Shown here piece after piece: positions 8,767 to 16,628 of a stretch of 64,000 nucleotides of DNA. This stretch comes from Acidobacteriota bacterium (GTDB taxonomy: Bacteria > Acidobacteriota > Terriglobia > Terriglobales > Acidobacteriaceae): NCBI GenBank assembly GCA_023410055.1, contig JAEYQK010000018.1, forward strand, positions 1-64,000, in the 5' to 3' direction. The notes beneath the pieces were generated by a model, which did no database searches, was not told the origin of the DNA, and was given only the letters and a program-made list of their open reading frames with translations. The position numbers and the translations under genes are program-made. Each line of letters starts with the position of its first letter. The stretch's first letter is position 1.

Positions 8767-8801
8767 ATTCTAAGCCCACTGACTCCAATCCATTTCATGG
8801 A

Positions 8802-9218
8802 CTACTTCAAGCCCTTTCCGGTCGAGGTCATAACCAGTTTGCCGTGCTTGACCCCACGCATGCTCAGCATGTGATCGGCGAGGTGTTTCACCTCACTGGC
8901 AGGTCCTTTCATGATCACCACTTCGAAGCAGTTGTGCTCATCGAGATGCACATGGGTTGCAGCCATAACGTTTTCGTGGTGATGATGCTGTGCTTCGTTC
9001 AATTTGTGGGATAACTCCGGCTTGTGGTGGTCATAAACCATGGAAAGAGTGGCGACAACGGGCTTATTACCGCTTACGTCCTCCACTACCAGCATGTCGC
9101 GGATCAGGTCGCGCAACGCCTCCGAGCGGTTGTTGTAGCCCCGCTTGGCGATTACCTTGTCAAAAGCCTCCAGCAGATCTCCCTCAATTGAGACGCCAGT
9201 CCTCACAAGATCAGCCAT
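8802..9218 (-). CDS. nikR: NikR nickel-responsive transcriptional regulator
   Basis: A 138-residue NikR. The N-terminal ribbon-helix-helix DNA-binding domain (RTGVSIEGDLLEAFDKVIAK, then NNRSEALRDLIRDML) is followed by the ACT-like nickel-binding domain. That domain carries the family's metal ligands: a His in MVYDHH, the HHHHENV region, HVHLDEHNCFEVV with the conserved His-x-His and Cys, and the closing MRGVKHGKLV motif. NikR represses nickel uptake when nickel is plentiful. The gene is transcribed away from the TonB/ECF operon at 9378, and the shared 159-base gap holds an inverted repeat that is a candidate operator. Confidence 0.95.
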   Translation of the reverse strand: MADLVRTGVSIEGDLLEAFDKVIAKRGYNNRSEALRDLIRDMLVVEDVSGNKPVVATLSMVYDHHKPELSHKLNEAQHHHHENVMAATHVHLDEHNCFEVVIMKGPASEVKHLADHMLSMRGVKHGKLVMTSTGKGLK

Positions 9219-9283
9219 GTACCGTTATCCTCTGCCCACTACTCTACGTGCCTGACAACAGATTTCCAATTGTATTGCGCTGT

Positions 9284-9318
9284 ACGTTTGTTGCTGTCAG
9301 AGTAGTAGCACGAAACGT
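9284..9318. promoter_or_regulatory. Inverted repeat in the nikR / TonB-receptor intergenic region (candidate operator)
   Basis: ACGTTTGTTGCT (9284-9295) is an inverted partner of AGCACGAAACGT (9307-9318): 10 of 12 positions match, with an 11-base spacer. One further T/A pair extends it outward. It lies between the divergent nikR and TonB-receptor starts, as expected for a NikR operator. It does not match the classical E. coli GTATGA-N16-TCATAC site; the assignment is by position and symmetry only. A GTGTTAC element follows at 9325-9331. Confidence 0.45.
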
Positions 9319-9377
9319 ATAATCGTGTTACTCATACAAGTAGTTCTCACGTTCAAAGTCGTAAGGAGGCTTTGATA

Positions 9378-11396
9378 GTGTCCAGATCGCTCGTCCTAAT
9401 TCTTGCAGTTATATCGTTTGCCGCAAGTGCTTGGGGAGAACAGGCGCTCATCATTCAGGTTCAGGACTCGGCAGGAGCTGCAATCAGAGGCGCTAGTGTT
9501 GAGGCCAGATCTTCTGTCGTAAAGATATTGCGAACTGATCAGGCTGGCCAAACCAGCATCGCGTGCCAACCAGGCATGCAATTGATTGTCTCTGCGGGCG
9601 GATTCGCGACGAAGGTAGTCGTCGTCTCGAATTGCAGCGAGGCAGTCGTGGTAAAACTCGTGCCCTCCCCGGTGAACACCAGTCTGAATGTCGTCGTACG
9701 GGATGAAGGTGTTCCGACTGTGTCCAGTGGCACCGCTACGGAGATCGACCGCACAACTGCCCGGACCGTGTTTGATGCTGTCGAGACGTTGTCGCCGAGT
9801 GTCTTTGTTACGCGACGCGGCGTCATGGGATACGGGATTTCCACCAACGGCACCGGAGGAGTGAGCGTTCGGGGCGTTGGCGGATCGCCGAATACCGATG
9901 TATTGATCGTGGTGGACGGAAGACCGGACTTTCAGGGCCAGATGGGACATCCCCTGCCGGACTTTTATAGTCTGTCGGATGCTGGCACGATCTCCGTCAC
10001 CGAAGGTCCGGCATCGGTGCTGTACGGCACGAATGCCCTGGGTGGAGCGGTTGAAATCAAACCGCGTGAGCCGGAGGCAGGTCCGGAATTCGAATTGACT
10101 TCAAGCCTCGGCTCCTACGCGACCGGGCAGCATCGCCTTTGGGCGGGCCTCCGCCGAGGACGCGGTGTTTACTCGTTCTCTGGCGGAATCAATCACACGA
10201 ACGGTGATCGCGACAACTCAGCCTTTCGCTCGCAGAACACCTCATTGGGAGCGAGCTACATTCTCTCGCCCGTTTGGAAGGTGTCTCTCGACGGCAACTA
10301 CGGACATTTCCTAGTAGAAGATCCCGGCCCCATCAGCGCGCCTCTGCCGAACAGTTATGCCAGTGTTGGTCGCGGCGGGTTCAGCATCGATCTGTCCAAC
10401 TCCTCAAGTTTGCTCAACGGATACACCCGGTTCTACTCCTCGTACGGCCACAATTTCATTTCCGATGGTTTCCGGGCAGTGGATCGCATGACCGGAGGGA
10501 GAATCTTCGAAACGTTGACCGTTTCGCATTCTGCTGCAATCGACTTCGGTACCGACATCGTGAACTACGGCGGCACTGCTCGAACGGTAATCGATGTCAA
10601 CGCCTACGGTGGCAATCCCCAGATCACCGATGCTGCCGGTTTTGTGCGTGCTCATTGGAGCCCTCTCACAAAGTTGCTATTCAATGCTGGCGTGCGCTAT
10701 CAAACGAATACGCAGTTTGGCGATCTGGCTGTCCCGGAGGCCGGTGTCAGCTGGAGCATTTCGCACCGATTGTCATGGTCCGCTACAGCCAGCGAAGGAT
10801 TTCGAAATCCCACCATTCGTGAACTGTATTTGTTTCCTGGCCCTAATCCGAATCTGAAGCCTGCGCGCATGTGGAATGGCCAGACTTCAGTTCAGTATCG
10901 GTTAACCGACGATTTGGCCGCGTCCGTGACTTATTACTATGCACACTTGAAGGATCAAATCATTGCGACCGGGCACTGGCCGAATATGCTGGTTGTGAAC
11001 CAAGGCGACTCAAACAATCGCGGTGTCGAGGCAAACGTGCGTTGGCATCTGCGACGGCGTGTCAGCACTTCAGCCGGATACGCTTTCCTGAACTCCTCCA
11101 ACATTGCGCCTTTGATTCCTCAGCACAAAGCCAATGCAGCTGTAGATGTGGATCTCAAGCGAGCTTTTCTGCACGTTGGCGTGCAAGCTATAGGACGCCG
11201 TTATGGAACTCAGAGCCATACGACACAGCTCGGCGGCTATACGCTTGGTTCCTTCAAGCTGAGCGTGCCGATACGGCGCAATTACGACCTTTTCGTGATG
11301 GTCGATAACCTTCTGAATCATCGGCATGAAATTCTACCGGGCTATCCGATGCCGGGTGTGAATGCTGCTGCTGGATTCACCATTCGTTTCCGATGA
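9378..11396 (+). CDS. TonB-dependent outer-membrane receptor, NikR-linked
   Basis: A 672-residue outer-membrane receptor. A signal peptide (SLVLILAVISFAASAWG) is followed by a carboxypeptidase-regulatory-like Ig-fold domain (about residues 25-100), typical of Acidobacteriota receptors. The plug domain includes VSVRGVGGSPNTDVLIVVDG and ITVTEGPASVLYG-like motifs ending LGGAVEIK. A 22-strand-type barrel follows and ends with an aromatic residue near the terminus (GFTIRFR). The GTG at 9378 is chosen because it is eight bases from AGGAGG; the TTG at 9372 is only two bases away. It is the first gene of the operon and overlaps the S-component start (ATGA). Nickel or a nickel chelate is the likeliest ligand, inferred from nikR. 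Confidence 0.88.
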   Translation: MSRSLVLILAVISFAASAWGEQALIIQVQDSAGAAIRGASVEARSSVVKILRTDQAGQTSIACQPGMQLIVSAGGFATKVVVVSNCSEAVVVKLVPSPVNTSLNVVVRDEGVPTVSSGTATEIDRTTARTVFDAVETLSPSVFVTRRGVMGYGISTNGTGGVSVRGVGGSPNTDVLIVVDGRPDFQGQMGHPLPDFYSLSDAGTISVTEGPASVLYGTNALGGAVEIKPREPEAGPEFELTSSLGSYATGQHRLWAGLRRGRGVYSFSGGINHTNGDRDNSAFRSQNTSLGASYILSPVWKVSLDGNYGHFLVEDPGPISAPLPNSYASVGRGGFSIDLSNSSSLLNGYTRFYSSYGHNFISDGFRAVDRMTGGRIFETLTVSHSAAIDFGTDIVNYGGTARTVIDVNAYGGNPQITDAAGFVRAHWSPLTKLLFNAGVRYQTNTQFGDLAVPEAGVSWSISHRLSWSATASEGFRNPTIRELYLFPGPNPNLKPARMWNGQTSVQYRLTDDLAASVTYYYAHLKDQIIATGHWPNMLVVNQGDSNNRGVEANVRWHLRRRVSTSAGYAFLNSSNIAPLIPQHKANAAVDVDLKRAFLHVGVQAIGRRYGTQSHTTQLGGYTLGSFKLSVPIRRNYDLFVMVDNLLNHRHEILPGYPMPGVNAAAGFTIRFR

Positions 11397-11926
11397 CACG
11401 AGGATCTGACAACCTCCGATCTCTGGTGATCAGTGCAGTAATGGCTGCGCTGGCCCTCGTATTGCCGATGGTGTTTCACGCCACGGGTCTTGGCAGCAAC
11501 TTCCTTCCAATGTTGTTGCCATTGCTACTCAATGCGTTCTTATCATCGGCTGGGTGGGCGATCTTCACTGCTGCGATTGTCCCGTGGATTTCAGCGTTCA
11601 CCACGGGCATGCCTCCCATTTATCCGCCCGTCGCACTGGTCATGAGCGTGGAAGGGCTGGTGATGGCAGCAATTGTAGCGGCCATCTGTCGCTTCCATCG
11701 ACAGTCAATATGGCCAGCATTAGTCGGCGGTGTTATCGCTGACCGGGCTGTATCGTTCGCTTTGACGTTGTTGTTGTCGGCACGATTTGGGCTGCCTGCC
11801 AAGGCAGTTGCATTGGGCGTGTTTGTACGTGCGCTGCCGGGTGTCGCGTTACAGTTAGCTGTGATTCCCTTGGTGCTCAAGGCAATCCGAGAAAGAAGGA
11901 GCGTGCTATTTGAACGGAACGATTGA
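11393..11926 (+). CDS. ECF transporter S-component-like membrane protein
   Basis: A 177-residue protein with five or six membrane segments. It starts with the typical N-terminal pattern of ECF substrate-binding subunits (LVISAVMAALALVLPMVF) and contains a Gly/Pro-rich region (FLPMLLPLLLNAFLSSAGW). EcfT and EcfA are encoded in the same operon, which supports the call. The S-component decides substrate specificity; none can be read from the sequence, but the divergent nikR and the outer-membrane receptor point to a metal or metal chelate. It is not a recognisable CbiM/NikM, because the N-terminal His-rich loop of those proteins is absent. Confidence 0.7.
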   Translation: MTRGSDNLRSLVISAVMAALALVLPMVFHATGLGSNFLPMLLPLLLNAFLSSAGWAIFTAAIVPWISAFTTGMPPIYPPVALVMSVEGLVMAAIVAAICRFHRQSIWPALVGGVIADRAVSFALTLLLSARFGLPAKAVALGVFVRALPGVALQLAVIPLVLKAIRERRSVLFERND

Positions 11927-12524
11927 AGACAAGCGGGAGTTCTTCGACCGCATTGCCCCGCAGTGGGACACCTTCGGTGGTCCCCCCGATGCCACAGAGA
12001 AGCAACGCGAATTCGTGAAAATTGCGACCGAGCACAAGCCATCCCGCATTCTGGACGCGGGCTGTGGCACAGGCGTGCTGGTGCCGCACCTGCGAGGACT
12101 TTGTACTCGGGCGGCAGTTGTCGAGCAGGACCTTAGCTCCGAGATGTTGGCTGTCAATCGCGGCAAACATGGCGATGGTCCCACGATTACCTACTGTTGT
12201 GGCGATCTTGAAACCGCGCCATTACCGACGGAGGGTTTCGATAGCGTTCTGTTCTTCAATGTGTTGCCGCACTTTCCCTCAACAGAGCATGCGATCCGCA
12301 GGGCGAAGGAGTTACTCAGTCTTTCAGGGCGTTTAGCAATTGGGCACTTAATGGACAGCACCGAATTGAATGCTTTTCATGCTGGGGTAGACGGGCCTGT
12401 CCATCACGATGTTCTTCCGCCGGTCAGGGTGCTCGTCGTTCTGCTGCGGGCGGCTGGGCTGAATGTGCTCCGGGCAGAAGAACGTCCGGGATGGTATTTG
12501 GTAGTCGCGGAAAAATGCAAGTAG
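11910..12524 (+). CDS. Class I SAM-dependent methyltransferase
   Basis: A 204-residue Rossmann methyltransferase. Motif I is ILDAGCGTGVLVPHL (about residues 46-60), followed by the acidic post-I strand VVEQDLSSEML. FDSVLFFNVLPHFP takes the place of motif IV. The start is TTG at 11910 with AAGGAG eight bases upstream and a 17-base overlap with the S-component gene. FFDRIAPQWD near the N-terminus resembles UbiE-like and ArsM-like small-molecule methyltransferases. Substrate is unknown. Its place inside an uptake operon, beside a deoxyhypusine-synthase-like gene, suggests it modifies a polyamine-like or chelating small molecule (inference). Confidence 0.85.
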   Translation: MNGTIEDKREFFDRIAPQWDTFGGPPDATEKQREFVKIATEHKPSRILDAGCGTGVLVPHLRGLCTRAAVVEQDLSSEMLAVNRGKHGDGPTITYCCGDLETAPLPTEGFDSVLFFNVLPHFPSTEHAIRRAKELLSLSGRLAIGHLMDSTELNAFHAGVDGPVHHDVLPPVRVLVVLLRAAGLNVLRAEERPGWYLVVAEKCK

Positions 12525-13519
12525 CTGTGCGACTAGAAAGGATCTCGTTGGCTACGGTCTCTTCATTCATCGAACGCAATTATCGCCATTTCAACGCGGC
12601 GGCTCTCGTAGACGCCGCCGATGCCTACCGGAAGCTGCTGTCGTCAGGTGGCAAGATGTTTGTTACCTTGGGCGGAGCCATGAGCACGGCTGAGCTTGGG
12701 ATATCGCTCGCCGAGATGATTCGGCAAGACAAGGTCCACGGCATCTGCTGCACGGGGGCAAACCTAGAAGAAGATGTCTTCAACTTGGTCGCGCATGACT
12801 TCTACGAGCGCGTCCCGCATTATCGCGACCTTACGCCAAGTGAGGAAGTCGGTTTGCTGGCGCGACACATGAACCGCGTTACCGATACCTGCATTCCCGA
12901 GATGGAGGCGATGCGGCGCATCGAGTCGGCTGTTCTCGATGAGTGGACGGCTGCAGATCGCAATCACCAGCGGTTCTTCCCGCATGAATTCATGTACAAG
13001 ATATTGCTCTCCCGCAAGCTAGAGAGCAGCTATCAGATTGATCCAAAAAGCTGCTGGCTGCTGGCTGCCGCTGAGAAGAATCTACCGATCTTTGTACCCG
13101 GCTGGGAAGATTCCACTTTAGGTAATATGTACGCCGGTCACTGCATCAGCGGAGACGTGAAGTGTGTCCACACTGTGCGTACTGGCATTGAATACATGAT
13201 GCAGTTGGCCGAGTGGTATACCGACATTACAAGCCACAATCCGCTAGGTTTCTTTCAGATCGGCGGCGGCATAGCTGGTGATTTCCCGATCTGCGTAGTA
13301 CCAATGCTTCATCAGGACTTGCAGTGCCCCAACGTTCCTCTCTGGGCGTACTTCTGCCAGATCAGCGACTCTACGACTAGCTATGGCTCCTATTCCGGGG
13401 CTGTGCCGAACGAAAAGATTACGTGGGGCAAACTGGGCATTGATACTCCGAAGTTCATTATCGAATCGGACGCAACAATCGTCGCGCCGTTGATCTTCGC
13501 CTACGTTCTGGGATGGTGA
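12515..13519 (+). CDS. Deoxyhypusine synthase-family protein
   Basis: A 334-residue member of the deoxyhypusine synthase family, which uses NAD to transfer the 4-aminobutyl group of spermidine to a lysine or an amine. Family hallmarks are clear: LGGAMSTAELGISLAEMIR, CCTGANLEEDVFNLVAH, YFCQISDSTTSYGSYSGA and a C-terminal WGKLG whose lysine (about residue 306) is the catalytic residue in characterised enzymes. Bacteria lack eIF5A, so bacterial homologues act on other amines, such as in homospermidine formation. The ATG at 12515 overlaps the methyltransferase end. A TTG at 12548 with AAAGGA is a good alternative start giving a more family-typical N-terminus. Location in an ECF/TonB operon is unusual. 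Confidence 0.9.
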   Translation: MQVAVRLERISLATVSSFIERNYRHFNAAALVDAADAYRKLLSSGGKMFVTLGGAMSTAELGISLAEMIRQDKVHGICCTGANLEEDVFNLVAHDFYERVPHYRDLTPSEEVGLLARHMNRVTDTCIPEMEAMRRIESAVLDEWTAADRNHQRFFPHEFMYKILLSRKLESSYQIDPKSCWLLAAAEKNLPIFVPGWEDSTLGNMYAGHCISGDVKCVHTVRTGIEYMMQLAEWYTDITSHNPLGFFQIGGGIAGDFPICVVPMLHQDLQCPNVPLWAYFCQISDSTTSYGSYSGAVPNEKITWGKLGIDTPKFIIESDATIVAPLIFAYVLGW

Positions 13520-13551
13520 ACAAGCACGACTGCAATTGGAAAGAACACTCA

Positions 13552-14100
13552 ATGAGCTTCTTTCAGAGAATTCTACTGGTCATGGTCTCTACAGCAGTCG
13601 CATTGTTCGCGGCTGACAAAGCGAGTGTACTCGCGCTCGGAATATTGACCGTTGCATTGCTGGGAGTTCATTTCGTGCATGTGCGCAGTCTCCGCGCGAT
13701 GGCGACGCGTTTCTGGGCGATATTCTTCTTCGCCGTAGGCTTCTGCGCTTTACAGGCACTAGGTCAAGGTACCGATTGGAAGACAGGCTTGAGAATTGTC
13801 TTTGTTTTTGCTGCAATTCGTCTGGTTGGCGACTTTTGCACTGCCCAAGGGATCCCTGTTCCTCGCAACCGGCTCCTCTATCGTTTGTTTCTGTTCGCGC
13901 ATTTCACACGGCATTTCGCTTCTATCCTGGCAGAAGAGGTGCGGCGGATGCTGATCGCTCGCAAACTCGCCGCTCCAAAGCTCTACGCGAAAGGCGGCTT
14001 CTCATCCCTGGTTCAATCTCTGTCGGCAGTGTTTCGATGTTCTCTGGTCCGGGCAGAACGCTTCTATGCCGCACAATGGTTGAGGGGGATCGAAGCGTGA
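13552..14100 (+). CDS. ecfT: Energy-coupling factor transmembrane protein EcfT (CbiQ/NikQ-like)
   Basis: A 182-residue, multi-pass protein with hydrophobic helices at about residues 5-45 and 60-80. The cytoplasmic coupling region contains RRMLIARKLAAPKL and, near the end, RAERFYAAQWLRG. The latter corresponds to the second EcfT signature (ER..A..AMxxRG) that docks into the ATPase. It is shorter than typical EcfT (about 250 residues), as seen in some CbiQ relatives. The start at 13552 follows GGAAAG. An earlier in-frame ATG at 13513 overlaps the previous gene and reads a hydrophilic stretch. The stop overlaps the GTG of ecfA. Confidence 0.8.
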   Translation: MSFFQRILLVMVSTAVALFAADKASVLALGILTVALLGVHFVHVRSLRAMATRFWAIFFFAVGFCALQALGQGTDWKTGLRIVFVFAAIRLVGDFCTAQGIPVPRNRLLYRLFLFAHFTRHFASILAEEVRRMLIARKLAAPKLYAKGGFSSLVQSLSAVFRCSLVRAERFYAAQWLRGIEA

Positions 14101-14786
14101 GCGCCGCCATTGAAGCCGCACATCTCTCGTTCGCCTTCGAGCGTGGACACGACGTGCTTTCTGACATCAGCTTTCAGATTGCGCCCGGCGAACGTGTCAG
14201 TATTCTTGGTGGGAACGGTGCGGGCAAAAGCACGCTTGTGTGGTGTCTCGCCGGATTACTCCGTCCGCGGGGAGAGATTCGCATCCTCGGGCAATCAGCG
14301 AAGAGCGCTAGAGGGCAAGTGGGGTTGGTGTTTCAGAATCCGGAAGATCAGCTGTTCATGCCTTCCATTTATGAAGACTTGGTTCTGCCGCAGATAAATC
14401 GTGGCACAAACGCAGCCGCAGCCGCCGAGTATGCGGAGGAACTGTTGGCTCGTGTTAGTTTGCGCGAACAGGCGTCCCGCCCAGCATCTAGGCTGAGTTT
14501 TGGCCAGCGGAAACGTGCGGCAATTGCCGCTGCTCTGGTTAACAAACCCGAAGTTTTGATTCTGGACGAGCCGACCGCGGAGTTGGATGGGAGAGCAGTG
14601 CGGGAATTGAAAGGAACCCTGACCGATACACCGGGCACACTGGTCGTCGTAACGCACGATTTGCAGTTCGCTGCTGATGTAACACAACGCTGTATATTGA
14701 TCTCGGCGGGTCAAGTCTTTTCTGACAAGCCCACTCCGGCAGTTATTGCGGATCAGGAGATGCTGCACCAGGTTGGCTTGGTTTAG
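14097..14786 (+). CDS. ecfA: ECF transporter ATPase EcfA (CbiO/NikO-like)
   Basis: A 229-residue ABC ATPase that energises the ECF complex. It has Walker A GGNGAGKST, Q-loop VFQNPEDQLFMPSIYEDL (the NPEDQ-F form is characteristic of ECF ATPases), signature LSFGQRKRAAIA (LSGGQ replaced by LSFGQ), Walker B VLILDEPTAELD and the switch His in VVTHDL. The GTG at 14097 overlaps the ecfT stop (GTGA) and follows GAGGGGG. Only one ATPase is encoded, so the complex would use a homodimer, as in cobalt/nickel-type ECF systems. Confidence 0.93.
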   Translation: MSAAIEAAHLSFAFERGHDVLSDISFQIAPGERVSILGGNGAGKSTLVWCLAGLLRPRGEIRILGQSAKSARGQVGLVFQNPEDQLFMPSIYEDLVLPQINRGTNAAAAAEYAEELLARVSLREQASRPASRLSFGQRKRAAIAAALVNKPEVLILDEPTAELDGRAVRELKGTLTDTPGTLVVVTHDLQFAADVTQRCILISAGQVFSDKPTPAVIADQEMLHQVGLV

Positions 14787-14797
14787 CCACCAAAGAT

Positions 14798-15070
14798 TCA
14801 GTCCTCACCCTCTTGCCTCGGGCCTGCCTTAATTGCGGCGAGTATTTCCATATAGCGATTGAAGCATGGGGAACAGGAAACGAGATGTTTACTGACTTGA
14901 TCGTGGATTGCTTCAGTTGGGCGTTTAGCCATTCGTTGCAGATCGGAATCGTCTGGGCAGCCAATCCTCTGCTGGTTGGGAAATGCTTGGGAAAGATAGG
15001 ACTTAGCTAAGCCTAAGAACTCGTCATCGTTGAGATCGCCGCTATGCTCGCTTCGCTTTTCTCTCGGCAT
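14798..15070 (-). CDS. Putative anti-sigma factor with zinc-binding HCC motif
   Basis: A 90-residue soluble protein with the short HDQVSKHLVSCSPCFNRY motif. This gives His-x3-His-x3-Cys-x2-Cys spacing, the ZAS-type zinc site of anti-sigma factors. No membrane segment follows. The start overlaps the end of the upstream sigma-like gene by 29 bases, so the two are probably translationally coupled and interact. The N-terminal SEHSGDLNDDEFLGLAKSYL helix would be free to contact the sigma factor. Confidence 0.6.
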   Translation of the reverse strand: MPREKRSEHSGDLNDDEFLGLAKSYLSQAFPNQQRIGCPDDSDLQRMAKRPTEAIHDQVSKHLVSCSPCFNRYMEILAAIKAGPRQEGED

Positions 15071-15680
15071 TACTTTTCATTGCAGGCTTTGCCTCTCTGA
15101 ATGGGTCGGCCCGTGGCGCAGGTGGCAATGATCTCCTTCCATGCGCGAGTCGTGCTTTTACACGTCGTACCGCATTGTTGAATCTTACCTCTGCGGCATG
15201 TCCGGAGAGCCCATGAACTTTACCAATTTCCTTCCAAGTAAATCCCTGCAACCGTCGCCAGAACATATCTCGGGTAACGAAGTCGAATTCGGCCAGGCAC
15301 TCCTGAACCAGAATCTTCGTGTCAAATTGGTGTGACGGATCAGTCCATCTAGATGCCAAGTCGTCACCGTTCAACAACACGAGTCCGTTGCGCTTCACAC
15401 GGTTCACATGCCTGACAAATGCGTGGAAGACGTAGCCCGCCAGATTACGTATAGGCGCATTACCAGATGCTTCGTTGGTCTCGACCACTCGTGACACTTG
15501 TGCCGCAACCTCCTCTAAAGCATTAGCGACCGCTGCGGAGTCTCCGAGCAGGTCTAAAGCGTGGTTAAGCGCCTTCGGCACGAGTGCCTGAGCTGCGGCA
15601 AGTACTGTCGGGTCGATGTTTCTGCCATGCCGATCTACGGAATGAAGCCGGAAAGCGGCAGGGGAACTGTCACTCGCCAT
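15042..15680 (-). CDS. Sigma-70-like regulator, partner of the HCC anti-sigma protein
   Basis: A 212-residue protein with two helical regions. The N-terminal half (ALVPKALNHALDLLGDSAAV, then AGYVFHAFVRHVNRVKR) is like sigma region 2. The C-terminal HTH (FTWKEIGKVHGLSGHAAEVR, then NNAVRRVKARLAHG) resembles region 4. The tail is basic and Pro-rich. The architecture recalls the regulator at 7674-8609, but the two are not close copies. The start ATG at 15680 has no strong ribosome-binding site. Function is inferred from the coupled HCC protein. Confidence 0.55.
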   Translation of the reverse strand: MASDSSPAAFRLHSVDRHGRNIDPTVLAAAQALVPKALNHALDLLGDSAAVANALEEVAAQVSRVVETNEASGNAPIRNLAGYVFHAFVRHVNRVKRNGLVLLNGDDLASRWTDPSHQFDTKILVQECLAEFDFVTRDMFWRRLQGFTWKEIGKVHGLSGHAAEVRFNNAVRRVKARLAHGRRSLPPAPRADPFREAKPAMKSNAERKAKRA

Positions 15681-15683
15681 TTG

Positions 15684-15983
15684 TGGTTCGTCCAGAGCCT
15701 AACGAACAGACCGAAGGCTCATTTGTGGATACACTTGGGATTTGGACAATCCGGACTGCGAGACGGCCATTGGGGCTGTCGCACAGGCGGGTTTCCACTT
15801 CCGCTGCAAAAACGGAGCTCGGACGAAATGGCAAACCGGCGAGACGGACTGCCGGATTTCGAGGTAAGATGCTGAATATTGCTGACGTGTTCACCCGAAT
15901 TTTGGGGTTGAGTGCCGAGGCCCCCGCCGCTCCGCTTCGTCTAGGCTGCGCTACGCAATGACACGCGCCGCAGGAGGATGAGA
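15684..15983. other. Intergenic region without a recognisable gene
   Basis: About 300 bases between the sigma-like gene and the lipoprotein. Reading frames in both directions have no family-like sequence. The segment at about 15920-15962 is rich in alternating GCTTCGTC/GCTGCGCTACGC words, a low-complexity pattern of dispersed repeats seen in many Acidobacteriota intergenic regions. GCAGGAGG just before 15984 serves the next gene. Confidence 0.4.
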
Positions 15984-16412
15984 ATGTGCCATAAACGGTT
16001 GGTTTTCTTTATCGTTTCTTTGGCTCTGTTATCGATGGGAGCGTGCAATTCTCGACCGAACGTGTCGGGAGTCTGGAAGGGTTCGATTCAAGCGAGCGAG
16101 AAGAACGGAAAAAACAACTGGAATGGCCCCGCTGAACTGACGCTAAATCAAAACGGAGACGCAGTCACCGGCAGCCTAGTCTTCACCCATCCGCAGGCCG
16201 GACGCGTCCAGGTTCCGATCACCTCGGGTATCGTGTCCAGCGATGCAGTGACGTTCTCCGGCCAAAGTCAATTTCCGATGGGCGGTTCCGTCGAGATCAC
16301 CTTCCACGGCAAGGTGAACGGCACGTCATTGACGGGAACAACCGACATGACCTCAAGAGGGCTCTTCGGAACAGTCACGAACAGCGGCCCGCTAACGTTG
16401 GTGAAAGAATAG
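15984..16412 (+). CDS. Putative lipoprotein with a beta-barrel-like domain
   Basis: A 142-residue secreted lipoprotein. The N-terminus HKRLVFFIVSLALLSMGAC carries a lipobox ending in Cys. The mature part (VSGVWKGSIQASEKNG, then LTLNQNGDAVTGSLVF and VEITFHGKVNGTSLTGT) alternates polar and hydrophobic residues as in small calycin-like stress lipoproteins. The ATG at 15984 is six bases after GGAGG and is preferred to the one at 15978. No operon partner is evident. Confidence 0.7.
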   Translation: MCHKRLVFFIVSLALLSMGACNSRPNVSGVWKGSIQASEKNGKNNWNGPAELTLNQNGDAVTGSLVFTHPQAGRVQVPITSGIVSSDAVTFSGQSQFPMGGSVEITFHGKVNGTSLTGTTDMTSRGLFGTVTNSGPLTLVKE

Positions 16413-16436
16413 GTTGCGCCTCGGAACCGTCAGCGA

Positions 16437-16628
16437 TCATCCTCGATGGTGTGAACACAACGACTTCCAGAACTCTTCGTACGGCATGACTTGTTCGTGC
16501 TTCGCGCGCCAGTGCGCATCAATGCCATCCCAGCCACTGCCCCGAAAGATGTGGTCGCACAGAGGGCACTCCCGAGGTTCCGTGTCGGTCAACTTGCGCG
16601 TTGACTGGCGTTCCTCAATACACCACAA
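16437..16628 (-). CDS. Small C2H2-like zinc-finger protein, start uncertain (possibly decayed)
   Basis: A reading frame of about 63 codons contains CPLCDHIFRGSGWDGIDAHW followed by RAKHE, giving Cys-x2-Cys and His-x4-His, then YEEFWKSLCSHHR. The coding pattern is convincing. The frame has no ATG: the first usable codon is a TTG at 16626-16628 with AGGA upstream, and an in-frame TAG lies seven codons before it. The preceding codons (DCLWC) would add a second Cys pair. The native start may have been lost (ACG in place of ATG), which would make this a young pseudogene. Confidence 0.45.
   Translation of the reverse strand: MWCIEERQSTRKLTDTEPRECPLCDHIFRGSGWDGIDAHWRAKHEQVMPYEEFWKSLCSHHRG

Noticed and set aside
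9317..9337. GTATAA...TCATAC as a classical NikR site
   Set aside because: The half-sites are much closer than the 16-base spacer of the known E. coli site, so the match is not meaningful without a lineage-specific motif.
11393..11926. Assignment of the ECF S-component as CbiM/NikM
   Set aside because: The characteristic N-terminal MHI-type metal-binding start is absent, so only a general S-component call is supported.
13776..14096. Upstream extension of the EcfA frame to 13776
   Set aside because: It lies inside ecfT in another frame and is not protein-like; the GTG at 14097 has the right overlap and ribosome-binding site.
15920..15962. GC-rich imperfect repeat as a REP/terminator element
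   Set aside because: No clear stem or second copy in the window; treated as low-complexity intergenic sequence.
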